A DNA stretch of 64,000 nt from Ruminococcaceae bacterium BL-6 (GTDB lineage: Bacteria; Bacillota; Clostridia; Oscillospirales; Acutalibacteraceae), in NCBI GenBank assembly GCA_902810075.1, contig LR778135.1, positions 682,001 to 746,000 on the forward strand, read 5' to 3'. The notes beneath the pieces were generated by a model. That model worked only from the letters and a program-made list of their open reading frames with translations, did no database searches and had not been told where the DNA came from. Shown here one piece after another: positions 51,091 through 60,794 of this stretch (position 1 is its first letter; every line of letters starts with the position of its first letter). Both the position numbers and the translations under genes were made by a program.

Positions 51091-52544
51091 AAGCCATGGG
51101 GACGAAAGCAAAAAAAAGCGTTACCCTCGCGCAGGCTTGCATCATCGTCATGCTGGCCTATTGCGTCTGTGCGGCCGCGTTGTATTGGATCGGCGGCGAT
51201 CAGCTGAAATTCCACAATTCCCCCGGCAATATCGAATCCGTACAGCCGACCGGGCCGATTGGGGAGATGACCCAGGGATTTTCCGTCAAACAGACGTTCC
51301 GCTCTGAAATCGATACCATTCAGCAGGTTTCGGTTCAGTTTGCAACATATAACCGAAAGAACACCGGTTCCGTTCTGGTTACGCTTTCCGATGCGGAAAG
51401 CCGGAGAAAGCTGTTTGAAAAGCGGGTGGATGTGTCCTCCCTGCAGGATAATTCCTTTGCCGTTTTCGATATTCCAAACGGCATTACGGGGACAAGGGGA
51501 AAGCGGATGGAGCTTTCGGTGACAGCCGTGGATCTGGACAAAGCCAACGCCGTCACGCTTTATTATAACAACAAAGAAAGCGCTGCGGACGGACAGTTGC
51601 TCGTGAACGGCGCTCCCGCAAACGGGGCCCTTTGCTTTACCGTTTCAGGAACGGAGCCAGTTTTCTTTGGGCAGCATTATTTTTCCATCATGCTTGCCGT
51701 CGGTGTGCTGCTGGCGTTTTATCTGTTTAATTTATGCCGGAAGGAAAAAAACGGGAAAAAGAGCCTGGGGCTGAACGCGATCCACGCTTTTACGCGGTAC
51801 CGCTTTCTGCTGGATCAGCTTGTCAGCAGGGATTTCAAGACGAAATACAAGCGCTCCGTTCTGGGCGTTTTATGGAGCTTTTTGAATCCGCTCCTGAGCA
51901 TGACGGTTCAGTATATCGTTTTCTCAACGATTTTCAAATCGGATATCCCGAACTTTGCGGTTTATCTTCTGATCGGGATCGTGTTCTTCAATTTTTTCAC
52001 CGAGGCTGCCGGAATGGGATTGTCGTCCATTGTCAGCAATTCCTCCCTGCTGACGAAGGTTTACATTCCAAAATATATTTTTCCCGTTTCCCGGGTGCTC
52101 TCCTCCGCGATCAATTTTCTGCTTTCTCTGATTCCGCTGTTTTTGGTGATCCTGGCGACGAAAACCCGTATGACCCCGGCGATCCTGCTTCTGCCGTTCG
52201 CCGTCGTCTGCACGGTTGTTTTCTGCATCGGAATGAGCATGCTGCTTTCTTCCATGATGGTTTTCTTCCGGGACACCCAGTTCCTGTGGAATGTCATCAG
52301 CATGCTGTGGATGTATGCGACGCCGATTTTTTATCCGGAAAGCATCCTTCCGGGGAAGCTGATGTTTATTTTCAAGATGAATCCGATGTACCATGTTATC
52401 CGGTTTGCCAGAACGATCGTCCTGCAGGGGATTTCCCCCGAGCCGCAGGCCTATCTGTTTTGTCTGCTGGCGGCGGTGATCCCGTTTGCAATCGGCGCCG
52501 CGGTGTTCAAAAAGTGCCAGAACCGATTCATCCTGTATATTTGA
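51087..52544 (+). CDS. Polysaccharide export ABC permease (Wzm type) with extra N-terminal extracytoplasmic domain
   Basis: A 485-aa protein. The C-terminal 250 residues are an ABC-2 permease of the Wzm/TagG type (LVSRDFKTKYKRSVLGVLWS, LNPLLSMTVQYIVF, SLLTKVYIPKYIFPVSRVLS, WMYATPIFYPESILPGKL). Usual Wzm proteins are about 260 aa. Here a transmembrane helix (LAQACIIVMLAYCVCAAALY), about 160 residues with beta-sandwich character (GFSVKQTFRSEIDTIQQVSV, SSLQDNSFAVFDIPNG) and another helix precede it. The extra domain should face outside and may bind polymer or wall. The start overlaps rmlD; ATG at 51096 is an alternative. It pairs with the ATPase gene that follows. Confidence 0.88.
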   Translation: MKAMGTKAKKSVTLAQACIIVMLAYCVCAAALYWIGGDQLKFHNSPGNIESVQPTGPIGEMTQGFSVKQTFRSEIDTIQQVSVQFATYNRKNTGSVLVTLSDAESRRKLFEKRVDVSSLQDNSFAVFDIPNGITGTRGKRMELSVTAVDLDKANAVTLYYNNKESAADGQLLVNGAPANGALCFTVSGTEPVFFGQHYFSIMLAVGVLLAFYLFNLCRKEKNGKKSLGLNAIHAFTRYRFLLDQLVSRDFKTKYKRSVLGVLWSFLNPLLSMTVQYIVFSTIFKSDIPNFAVYLLIGIVFFNFFTEAAGMGLSSIVSNSSLLTKVYIPKYIFPVSRVLSSAINFLLSLIPLFLVILATKTRMTPAILLLPFAVVCTVVFCIGMSMLLSSMMVFFRDTQFLWNVISMLWMYATPIFYPESILPGKLMFIFKMNPMYHVIRFARTIVLQGISPEPQAYLFCLLAAVIPFAIGAAVFKKCQNRFILYI

Positions 52545-52557
52545 TGGGGTTTCAACT

Positions 52558-53277
52558 ATGATGATAGATGTTGATCATGTATCCATGATGTTTAAAATCA
52601 CGCACGACAGAATCCAAAGCATCAAAGAGTATACGGTTGCGCTGCTGCGGCACAAGCTGAAATACGAAGAGTTTTGGGCGCTGAAGGACGTCAGCTTTCA
52701 GGTCGAAAAGGGCGAGGTTGTCGGAATCATCGGCCGGAACGGCGCAGGAAAAAGCACTCTGCTGAAAATTATTTCGGGCATTTTGCAGCCGACGGCCGGG
52801 AAGGTCACGGTGAAAGGCAACATCGTGCCGATGCTGGAGCTTGGCTCCGGCTTTGATACAGACCTTTCAGGCAGGGAGAATATTTTTCTGAACGGCGCCA
52901 TTCTGGGCTACTCAAAGGAGTTCTTGACGAAGAAATACGATGAGATCGTGGAATTTTCCGAGCTTGGCCGTTTTATCGACATGCCGATCCGGAATTATTC
53001 CTCCGGTATGCTGATGCGGCTCGCCTTTTCCGTCGCCACCGTGGTGAACCCCGAAATTTTAATCGTCGACGAGATTTTGGCGGTCGGCGACGAAAATTTT
53101 CAGAAAAAAAGCAAGGAGCGCATGATGGAGCTGATGGGCGGCGGCACGACCGTGCTGTTCGTTTCACACAGCCTGGATCAGATTCGGGAAATGTGCAGCA
53201 GGGTTGTGTGGCTGGATAGCGGTATGATAAAGATGATGGGAAATACAAAAGACGTGTGCGACGCATACCAACTTTAG
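52558..53277 (+). CDS. Polysaccharide export ABC ATPase (Wzt/TagH type)
   Basis: A 239-aa ABC ATPase: IIGRNGAGKSTLLKIISGI (Walker A), VPMLELGSGFDTDLSGRENI, signature RNYSSGMLMRLAFSVA, Walker B ILIVDEILAVGDENF and switch His in LFVSHSLDQIREM. It matches Wzt but lacks the C-terminal carbohydrate-binding domain seen in polymer-specific Wzt proteins. It energises export of lipid-linked glycan through the preceding permease. Last GC-rich gene before the AT-rich part of the locus. Confidence 0.92.
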   Translation: MMIDVDHVSMMFKITHDRIQSIKEYTVALLRHKLKYEEFWALKDVSFQVEKGEVVGIIGRNGAGKSTLLKIISGILQPTAGKVTVKGNIVPMLELGSGFDTDLSGRENIFLNGAILGYSKEFLTKKYDEIVEFSELGRFIDMPIRNYSSGMLMRLAFSVATVVNPEILIVDEILAVGDENFQKKSKERMMELMGGGTTVLFVSHSLDQIREMCSRVVWLDSGMIKMMGNTKDVCDAYQL

Positions 53278-53300
53278 TAGTAAAAAGGGGTGAAGGTATA

Positions 53301-56300
53301 ATGAAAATGAATTATAATAATCTTTATGACGAAAATTATTATAAAACTTCATGTGGAAATATTTCATATGAGGACGAACATTTTAGAAAATTTTTTGAGA
53401 ATGTTGCAGATCATATTGTCAATGATTTTCATCCCCAAACGGTACTGGATGTTGGTTGTGCAATGGGATATCTTGTTGCGGCTCTGCGCGACAGAGGAGT
53501 AGCGGCTTACGGGATAGATGTATCGAAATATGCAATTAGCAAAGTCCGGGAAGATATCAGGCCATATTGCAGAAAATGTTCCGCGTTAGATCCGCTTCCT
53601 ACGGATTTTCCAAAAAATTTTGATTTGGTTACGACGATTGAAGTTGCGGAACATTTATATGAGGAAGATGCAATTCCTTTTATTCAAAATATTTGCAAGC
53701 TTGCCGACACGGTAATATTTTCATCCACTTCTGATGATTTTTCTGAAAAGACCCATGTCAATGTACAACAGACGGAATATTGGGTAAAACGGTTTGCAAA
53801 AAATGGATTTTACAATCAGGTGGGATATCCAGCGGCATATATTTCGCAAGTGGCCATGGTGTTCAAGCGGACCAGTGATGTGGCGCATGTGATAGAAAAT
53901 TATGAACGCAACAGACGGATGCTTGTTACTCAAATTGAGGAAATACAGAGAAAACCGTTCCAATGGAATTTGGCGGCTACTCTTTATTATGACCTTGGAA
54001 AGGGATATACGGAAGAAAGTAAAAGTGTATTTGATTTAAAAGATTATAAAATTACAATAGACGTTCCGGTCGATGCGGGAGTACAGAAGGTACGTTTTGA
54101 TCCTGTGGAAGGAAAGGGATGCTTTGTTGAAGATATCCAGGCAATTGCCGATGACGGGGCAGTTGAAATTCAGAATGCAAATGGATTCCATTTGGATAAC
54201 TTTGATATTTTTATCAATACAGACCCACAGTTTCAAATCGTCTTGCAGGGGAGAACCACAGGGCGGATAAAGATCAAAGCGAATATTTATCCTTTTGAGG
54301 ATATGGCCTATTTTTCGTTGCTTTCCAAATTTCAGGAGCTCCTGAAGCATAGGGAAGAAATCAATCAATATGCAGAAAAAATAGAAAAGTATTCGTCTGA
54401 CCTTCTTGAAAAAACGGATGAAAACATGGAACTTCAAAAGTCGTTGAAGCACTATAAGGAACACTATCAGGTGGCAATCAATCAACGGACGGATTTGACG
54501 AATCAACTTGCCGCTTTACAGGGCGCGTATCAATCAATTTCAAATTCCACCTGCTGGAAAGTGACGAAACCAATTCGGGTGCTGCTTGACGCTGTCAAAA
54601 AAGTTTTAAAATCGAATCGGGTCACATGGACTTTCTGCAAGGGGCTGAAATGCTTAAAACAGCATGGGGTCAGGTTCACCATGCGGAAGGTAAAATATAA
54701 ATTCTCTGAAAAAGCTAGAATGAAGGATTTTTACCGCACTCATGTTTTATCGGATGAAGAACGAAAAATACAGGAAGATACGACTTTCCCCAAAAACATT
54801 AAATTCAGTATTCTCGTTCCGTTATACAATACGCCTGAAAAGTTTTTAAAAGAAATGATCGAATCTGTTATTTCCCAGACATATTCCAATTGGGAGCTTT
54901 GCCTGGCGAACGGAAGCGATGGCGAACATAACAATGTGGGCCAAATTGCAGCGAAATACGCTCAGAAAGACTCACGAATCCGCCATCAAAAACTCGAGAA
55001 AAATTTAGGCATTTCAGAAAATACAAACGCATGTATCGAGATGTCGAGCGGGGATTATATCGCGTTGCTTGACCATGATGATATATTGCATCCATCGGCT
55101 TTATTTGAAGTGATGAAAGCAATTTGTGACAAAAGTGCAGATTTTATATATACGGATGAAGCGACATTTGAGAAGAGCCTTGATAATATTGTTACGGCTC
55201 ATTTTAAGCCGGATTTTGCAATAGATAATCTTCGGGCCAACAATTATATTTGTCATTTTTCTGCATTTAAACGGTCCGTTTTAGATAAAGCAGGATGGTT
55301 TAGAAAAGAATATGATGGAAGCCAGGATCATGATATTATTTTAAGATTAACCTCACAGGCAGAAAAAATTGTTCATATTCCCAAACTGTTATATTTTTGG
55401 CGGTCCCATTCTAATTCAGTAGCCGCTGATATCAATTCAAAAACATATGCAATCAATGCAGGGAAAAAGGCGGTTTTAGATCATTTAAAAAATGCAGGAT
55501 TGATTGCAAGCATAGAAAGCTCAAAAGCCTTCCCAACTATTTATAGAATAAAATATAAAATTTCCGATCATCCATTGATTTCTATAATAATTCTGAATAG
55601 AGATCATATTGAGAATTTACATAAGTGTTTAATTTCAATTATTGAAAGCTCTACTTACTCTAACTATGAAATCATTATTGTAGAAAACAATAGTATCAAA
55701 CATGAAACCTTCGAATATTATGACTATTTGAAATCCAAGTATGAATTTGTCAGAATAATTTCTTGGGAAGGAGTTTTCAATTATTCAGCCATTAATAATT
55801 TCGGATTTCAACATTCGAAAGGGAAATATATTCTTCTGCTGAATAATGATATGCAGGTTATTACTCCGAACTGGATAGAGGAAATGCTGATGTTTGCACA
55901 GCGAAAAGACGTGGGCGCGGTTGGGGCAAAATTATATTTTAAAGATAATACAATTCAACATGCGGGTATTATTTTAGGTTTGGGAGCAGACCGTGTTGCT
56001 GGACATGCTTTTTATAAAGTGGGAAAAGATAATTTAGGTTATATGGGGAGATTGTTTTATGCACAAGATGTATCGGCGGTGACAGGCGCATGTATGTTAA
56101 TCCCACGCCATGTTTATGAAGAAATCAACGGGCTGGATGATTCCTTTGCAGTGGCATTTAATGATGTCGATTTCTGTATGCGGATACGAAAGGCAGGATA
56201 CCTAATCGTTTTCACACCTTATGCCGAGCTTTATCATTATGAATCCAAATCGAGAGGCGCGGATGATGATCCCGAGAAAAGGAAACGATTTCAGAGCGAA

Positions 56301-56405
56301 GTCTTGCGCTTTCAAAAGAGATGGAGCAAAGAACTCGCTGCTGGGGACCCTTACTACAACCCAAATCTGACTTTAGATAAAGAAGATTTTTCGTTGAAAA
56401 ATTAA
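53301..56405 (+). CDS. Giant methyltransferase / coiled-coil / double GT2 glycosyltransferase
   Basis: A 1034-aa multidomain protein. Residues about 30-200 are a SAM-dependent methyltransferase (TVLDVGCAMGYLVAALRDRG, FDLVTTIEVAEHLYEEDAIP). Then comes a beta-rich region and, at about 340-420, a heptad-rich coiled coil (EINQYAEKIEKYSSDLLEK). A first GT2 domain starts near 500 (FSILVPLYNTPEKFLKEMIE, YIALLDHDDILHPSALFEV) and a second near 760 (ISIIILNRDHIENLHKCLIS, YILLLNNDMQVITPNWIEEM, then FNDVDFCMRIRKAGY). Such fusions extend a chain and may cap it by methylation, with the coiled coil as a length ruler, as in WbdA/WbdD. AT-rich codon use marks the start of a composition shift. Confidence 0.88.
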   Translation: MKMNYNNLYDENYYKTSCGNISYEDEHFRKFFENVADHIVNDFHPQTVLDVGCAMGYLVAALRDRGVAAYGIDVSKYAISKVREDIRPYCRKCSALDPLPTDFPKNFDLVTTIEVAEHLYEEDAIPFIQNICKLADTVIFSSTSDDFSEKTHVNVQQTEYWVKRFAKNGFYNQVGYPAAYISQVAMVFKRTSDVAHVIENYERNRRMLVTQIEEIQRKPFQWNLAATLYYDLGKGYTEESKSVFDLKDYKITIDVPVDAGVQKVRFDPVEGKGCFVEDIQAIADDGAVEIQNANGFHLDNFDIFINTDPQFQIVLQGRTTGRIKIKANIYPFEDMAYFSLLSKFQELLKHREEINQYAEKIEKYSSDLLEKTDENMELQKSLKHYKEHYQVAINQRTDLTNQLAALQGAYQSISNSTCWKVTKPIRVLLDAVKKVLKSNRVTWTFCKGLKCLKQHGVRFTMRKVKYKFSEKARMKDFYRTHVLSDEERKIQEDTTFPKNIKFSILVPLYNTPEKFLKEMIESVISQTYSNWELCLANGSDGEHNNVGQIAAKYAQKDSRIRHQKLEKNLGISENTNACIEMSSGDYIALLDHDDILHPSALFEVMKAICDKSADFIYTDEATFEKSLDNIVTAHFKPDFAIDNLRANNYICHFSAFKRSVLDKAGWFRKEYDGSQDHDIILRLTSQAEKIVHIPKLLYFWRSHSNSVAADINSKTYAINAGKKAVLDHLKNAGLIASIESSKAFPTIYRIKYKISDHPLISIIILNRDHIENLHKCLISIIESSTYSNYEIIIVENNSIKHETFEYYDYLKSKYEFVRIISWEGVFNYSAINNFGFQHSKGKYILLLNNDMQVITPNWIEEMLMFAQRKDVGAVGAKLYFKDNTIQHAGIILGLGADRVAGHAFYKVGKDNLGYMGRLFYAQDVSAVTGACMLIPRHVYEEINGLDDSFAVAFNDVDFCMRIRKAGYLIVFTPYAELYHYESKSRGADDDPEKRKRFQSEVLRFQKRWSKELAAGDPYYNPNLTLDKEDFSLKN

Positions 56406-56421
56406 AGGATGTGTGAAAACT

Positions 56422-58377
56422 ATGCTTAATCGGAAAGTGAATCATATAACCATAGGAAGTATAAGTGAAGATCAAAAAAAAAGGTTATTTTTTTATATTT
56501 TTACTTTTTGCATCTTTTTTATAATTGCGATTAACTTATATGATTTCTATTCCATTAATAATGGTTATAATAAAGGTTTAAGAGCAGGAGAAATTACATT
56601 TTCACCATCCAGCATGAAGGCAAATGGATATGAAATAATTAAAGATCAGTATCTTAATAAAGCTGGTGATTCACAATTCCTTTTACCTCCTGTTAATAGG
56701 TTTGTCAACACAGTTAAAATTGATTTTTCGAATTATTCAAAGCAAGACCTTAACATAGCGATTTATTATGCCGATTCAACTCATGGTTATAGCGAAAAAT
56801 ATGTTAAATCGGATATGCTTACAAAAGATAGTTTGGAACTAACAATATTAATTAACTCAAATGTAACAGATTTAAGGGTTGATATAGGTAATAAAATAGG
56901 AGAAGAGTTTTCTTTGAAATCAATTACCATAAATGACCCAAATACTTTTCGTGAAAAGAATTTAAATATCTTTCAGCAAAATATTAAATTTCTTGCTTTT
57001 TTATTTATATTATTATTAACTTATATACTTATATTTTATGATGGTAGAATTGAAAGGATCTATCTTGTTTCGGCGATTGGTTTAGGTTTACTATACTTGG
57101 TAATTATTACTCCTTTTTCAGTCCCTGACGAAATGTATCACTATCAAACGGCATTTCAATTATCAAATATAATGATGTTTCATTGGAAAGATAGTTTGTT
57201 CGCTCAGGCGACATATTTTGATTACAGAAGCTTTGCAGGCCACCATAATGTATCCAGTGCTTACCTGCGTGCCCTTCAGGAATTCTTCTTACCCATCAAG
57301 CAATCGGAGCTTGTTACAATACCTATGCCTCGAAATTTAAATTATCCTGGATATTATGTTCCACAGGCATTGGGAATTGCAATTGCTCGATTACTTGATT
57401 TAAATGTTATTTTAACATTTTATTTAGGAAGAACATTTAATTTAGCTTTTTATATCACTTGTGTCTATTTTGCAATAAAAAAAACACCGAAGCTTAAAAC
57501 AACATTCCTTTTATTAGGCATAACACCTATGGCGATGCAGCAAGCGGCCTCGTATTCATATGATGCGTTTATTAATGCAGTATCATTTTTGTTAATTGCT
57601 TATTTTATCAGTGCAATATATGGAGAGGAAAGACTAACAAAAAAAGATTATTTTTTCATAATAGTAGCTTCTATTTTGCTAGCACCGGCAAAAGTTGTAT
57701 ATTTCCCTATTTTGTTTATGATATTTTTGATTCCCAGAAGAAATTTCAGCAGTGAAAAGCAAAGACAGATTATAATTGCTATAGTGTTGGGAGTAAGCTT
57801 GCTATCCATTTTGAACTTTAGTGTTAAACCTATTTTAAGTCATTTATCAGGGGCTTCTACCTTAAATTGGGAAAAGCAACATAATTATACGATGTCTTTC
57901 ATTTTTCATCATCCATTAAAAACAATATTTATATTTTATAATACAATAATACATAATGGTTTGGAATATTTCATGGAAAGTTTCGGTTTACGATTAAGCG
58001 GATTAACATTGAGTTTACCTTTATATGTTATTTGGCTTTTAGTATTATTAGTTCTAATTTCTGCTTTTAATGATAATTATTATGCCAAAGATAGTCTAAT
58101 CACTAATAAAGAGAGAGTATTTTATCTAATTATATCAATTACAATTATTTTAATAATTATGCTTGCTTCATTTTTAGGTTGGACAAGTGATACACGTTTA
58201 ATTATAGCGGGAGTACAAGGTAGATATTTTATTCCGATTTTGCCATTATTTTATTTAATCATCCATAATCAAAAGATTAATATAAAATATAATTTAAATA
58301 AAATATTAATTGAATGTTATTTTATTTTACAAGGTGCTGCTATTATTAAAATTGTAGATTATACAATCGTACATTAA
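56422..58377 (+). CDS. DUF2142-family polytopic membrane protein
   Basis: A 651-aa membrane protein, very AT-rich. After one N-terminal helix (IFTFCIFFIIAINLYDFYSI) comes an extracytoplasmic segment of about 140 residues. The DUF2142 core follows with GLLYLVIITPFSVPDEMYHY (the conserved PDE motif), YYVPQALGIAIARLLDLN, ITPMAMQQAASYSYDAFINA and about ten more helices. These proteins resemble lipid-linked-sugar glycosyltransferases of the GT-C class and may attach side sugars outside the membrane. Start uncertain: GTG at 56413 lies three codons upstream, and neither has ideal spacing. Function inferred from fold only. Confidence 0.82.
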   Translation: MLNRKVNHITIGSISEDQKKRLFFYIFTFCIFFIIAINLYDFYSINNGYNKGLRAGEITFSPSSMKANGYEIIKDQYLNKAGDSQFLLPPVNRFVNTVKIDFSNYSKQDLNIAIYYADSTHGYSEKYVKSDMLTKDSLELTILINSNVTDLRVDIGNKIGEEFSLKSITINDPNTFREKNLNIFQQNIKFLAFLFILLLTYILIFYDGRIERIYLVSAIGLGLLYLVIITPFSVPDEMYHYQTAFQLSNIMMFHWKDSLFAQATYFDYRSFAGHHNVSSAYLRALQEFFLPIKQSELVTIPMPRNLNYPGYYVPQALGIAIARLLDLNVILTFYLGRTFNLAFYITCVYFAIKKTPKLKTTFLLLGITPMAMQQAASYSYDAFINAVSFLLIAYFISAIYGEERLTKKDYFFIIVASILLAPAKVVYFPILFMIFLIPRRNFSSEKQRQIIIAIVLGVSLLSILNFSVKPILSHLSGASTLNWEKQHNYTMSFIFHHPLKTIFIFYNTIIHNGLEYFMESFGLRLSGLTLSLPLYVIWLLVLLVLISAFNDNYYAKDSLITNKERVFYLIISITIILIIMLASFLGWTSDTRLIIAGVQGRYFIPILPLFYLIIHNQKINIKYNLNKILIECYFILQGAAIIKIVDYTIVH

Positions 58378-58413
58378 AAAACAGGAAAAATATAGATGAA
58401 AGAGAGTTAACTT

Positions 58414-59556
58414 ATGAAAGCAGGAATTCTTACATTTCATAGAGCTAATAATTTTGGTGCGGTGTTACAAGCTTATGCATTGCAGCAAACTATAAAAAAA
58501 TTTAGCTGGGACTGCGATATTATAGATTACACAAGAGAAAAATATAAAGATGTTTTTATTTGGCAAAAAAATAAAATAAAAAATTTTTTAAATAATCGGA
58601 AAGATAAACAACCTTATACATATCAAGAATTTATACACCTAATGCTTGGCGAACAATATTTTTATAGAGAAAATGGAAAACAATTCGCTGACTTCCGTAA
58701 TAAATATATGCAAATGAGTCAACCCGTCGTTAAAAAAACGATTAGTCAGCTAAATAATCAATATGATTTGTTTATTGCGGGCAGTGATCAAATTTGGAAT
58801 CCGGGAAGGATCAATATTGAATTAACTTATATGTTGGATTTCGTTTCTGAACCCAATAAAAAAGGCAGTTATGCTGCAAGCTTCGGGGTAACAGAAATTC
58901 CTCAAAATTATTTAAATACTTATAAAAGAGTTTTTGAAGATATTAAATATCTTTCGGTAAGAGAACAAGCCGGAGCTGATATTATTTGGAAATTAACGGG
59001 GCGGACGGCGGAAGTAGTGCTAGACCCGACATTTTTATTAAGCCCGACGGAATGGGATAAAATTTCAGAAAGCTCGGATAGCAAAAATTATATTATAGTT
59101 TATCAATTAGGGGAATATTCAGAGACATTAATGAATTTTGCTCATACTTTATCTCACAAAACAGGTTTTCCGATTAGATTGATTCTTACTAGAAAATGTA
59201 GATATAAAGCCGATGAGTATTGTAAGCATATGGGACCGGGTCAATGGCTTACACAAATTAAAAATGCAAGATATATTGTTACAAATTCCTTTCATGGCGT
59301 TGCTTTTTCTATCATTTATAATAAAAATTTTTTTGTTGAAATTACTGAGGAGCGTCTCCGGGCATCAATGGCTTCCAGAATAAAAGACCTATTAGAAATG
59401 TTTCATCTTGAGAATCGCCTGATTAAACATGGAGTAAATGAATATTGGAATATTCCTATTGACTATCAACGGGTTAATCAGAGGCTTACTCAAAAACAAA
59501 CAGAGTCTAAATCGTATCTTAAAAATATGTTATCGGTAGAAGAGAAAAATCAATGA
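58414..59556 (+). CDS. Polysaccharide pyruvyl transferase-family protein
   Basis: A 380-aa protein of the PF04230 family: AGILTFHRANNFGAVLQAYA, LFIAGSDQIWNPGRINIEL, KGSYAASFGVTEIPQNY, YLSVREQAGADIIWKLTG, VLDPTFLLSPTEWDKI and NARYIVTNSFHGVAFSIIYN. Members such as CsaB and WcaK transfer pyruvate from phosphoenolpyruvate to a sugar as a ketal, giving the polymer a negative charge. It overlaps the FrhB-like gene by 4 bp, a pairing that suggests joint action. Confidence 0.9.
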   Translation: MKAGILTFHRANNFGAVLQAYALQQTIKKFSWDCDIIDYTREKYKDVFIWQKNKIKNFLNNRKDKQPYTYQEFIHLMLGEQYFYRENGKQFADFRNKYMQMSQPVVKKTISQLNNQYDLFIAGSDQIWNPGRINIELTYMLDFVSEPNKKGSYAASFGVTEIPQNYLNTYKRVFEDIKYLSVREQAGADIIWKLTGRTAEVVLDPTFLLSPTEWDKISESSDSKNYIIVYQLGEYSETLMNFAHTLSHKTGFPIRLILTRKCRYKADEYCKHMGPGQWLTQIKNARYIVTNSFHGVAFSIIYNKNFFVEITEERLRASMASRIKDLLEMFHLENRLIKHGVNEYWNIPIDYQRVNQRLTQKQTESKSYLKNMLSVEEKNQ

Positions 59557-60794
59557 AGCTTTTTAAAGAGAAAAAAGGCTGTTGTGGCTGCACGGCTTGT
59601 AAGAATGTCTGTCCTAAGAATGCAATAGCGATGGTACCAGACGAAGAGGGATTTCTCTATCCCAAGGTCGATGAGGATTTATGTATTCAGTGTCATATCT
59701 GCGAAAAGGTATGTCCTTTACAAAATCCGTTAATACCGGAAAAGGGGTTTTCTCAGCGGATTTTTGCAGCCAAGCACAAAGATGTCAATGTAGTTATGAG
59801 CAGTTCATCCGGTGGGGTATTTACCGCTATTTCAGACTACATATTATCGGGGGGCGGGGTTGTCTATGGGGCCGCTTTTGATCCGAACTTTCGTGTTTGC
59901 CATCAGAGAGCTGAAACCCCAGAAGATCGAGACCGATTCAAAGGCTCAAAATATGTGCAAAGCGATTTAGGGAATACCTTTTTAAAAATTCAAAGGGATT
60001 TACAGAATGGAAAAAAGGTTCTGTTTTCCGGTACCCCTTGTCAAAATGCCGGCTTATTGTTATTTCTAAAACAGAAGAAAGTAAATCGTGATGGATTGTG
60101 CTGCTGTGATTTTGTCTGTCATGGAACTCCTAGCCCACTTATTTGGAGGGAATATATTGATTTTTTAGAGACTCAATTTCAGGATAAATTAGTTGGTTTT
60201 TCGTTTAGGGACAAATCCAGTGGTTGGAAAATGACGAAGATAAAAGCAACTTTTGAAAGTTCCTCTGAAGAATATAACTGCAATAAATATTATTCTTTTT
60301 TAAACATATATTCTACTCTTTTCGCTGTCCGGCCTGTTTGTTTTTGTTGTAACTTTGCAAATTATGATAGAGTGACTGATATCACTATTGCGGATTTTTG
60401 GAATATTCAAAATTCTCATCCTGAAATGGATGACGATAAAGGAACATCCACTGTTTTCTTGAATACTCCAAAAGGAGAAAAAGTATTTTTAGGTATAAAA
60501 AATGAATTAATATATTTGGAAAGTACTCCAAAGGATTGTTGGCAACAGCATCTAGAGTATCCTTGCGGGGAGCCTAAAGGTAGAGCAAAATTTTGGGATG
60601 AATATCGATCGAATGGCTCTGCTTATGTTATTCAAAAATATGGGCGTGGGACTTTTTCAAGCAGAATGAAAAAAAGAGTGACACCGATTTTAAGAAAAAT
60701 GGGTTTATATATGCTAGCAGGTAAAATATATGCCTTCTTATTTGCAAGAAGACCAAATGCTGGGAAGGCGGAATCATGGAATGAGAAACATTAA
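59553..60794 (+). CDS. FrhB/FdhB-family iron-sulfur flavoprotein (coenzyme F420 hydrogenase beta-like)
   Basis: A 413-aa protein. Two 4Fe-4S ferredoxin motifs at the N-terminus (CCGCTACKNVCPKNAI and CIQCHICEKVCPLQNP) are followed by the FrhB domain: SSSSGGVFTAISDYILSGGG, VVYGAAFDPNFRVCHQR, FKGSKYVQSDLGNTFLKI, VLFSGTPCQNAGLLLFL, DFVCHGTPSPLIWREYI. Versions in surface-polysaccharide loci are common in gut bacteria; one suggested role is a redox step on a sugar. The organism is unlikely to use F420, so the electron partner is probably ferredoxin or flavin. The start overlaps the pyruvyltransferase stop. Confidence 0.88.
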   Translation: MKLFKEKKGCCGCTACKNVCPKNAIAMVPDEEGFLYPKVDEDLCIQCHICEKVCPLQNPLIPEKGFSQRIFAAKHKDVNVVMSSSSGGVFTAISDYILSGGGVVYGAAFDPNFRVCHQRAETPEDRDRFKGSKYVQSDLGNTFLKIQRDLQNGKKVLFSGTPCQNAGLLLFLKQKKVNRDGLCCCDFVCHGTPSPLIWREYIDFLETQFQDKLVGFSFRDKSSGWKMTKIKATFESSSEEYNCNKYYSFLNIYSTLFAVRPVCFCCNFANYDRVTDITIADFWNIQNSHPEMDDDKGTSTVFLNTPKGEKVFLGIKNELIYLESTPKDCWQQHLEYPCGEPKGRAKFWDEYRSNGSAYVIQKYGRGTFSSRMKKRVTPILRKMGLYMLAGKIYAFLFARRPNAGKAESWNEKH

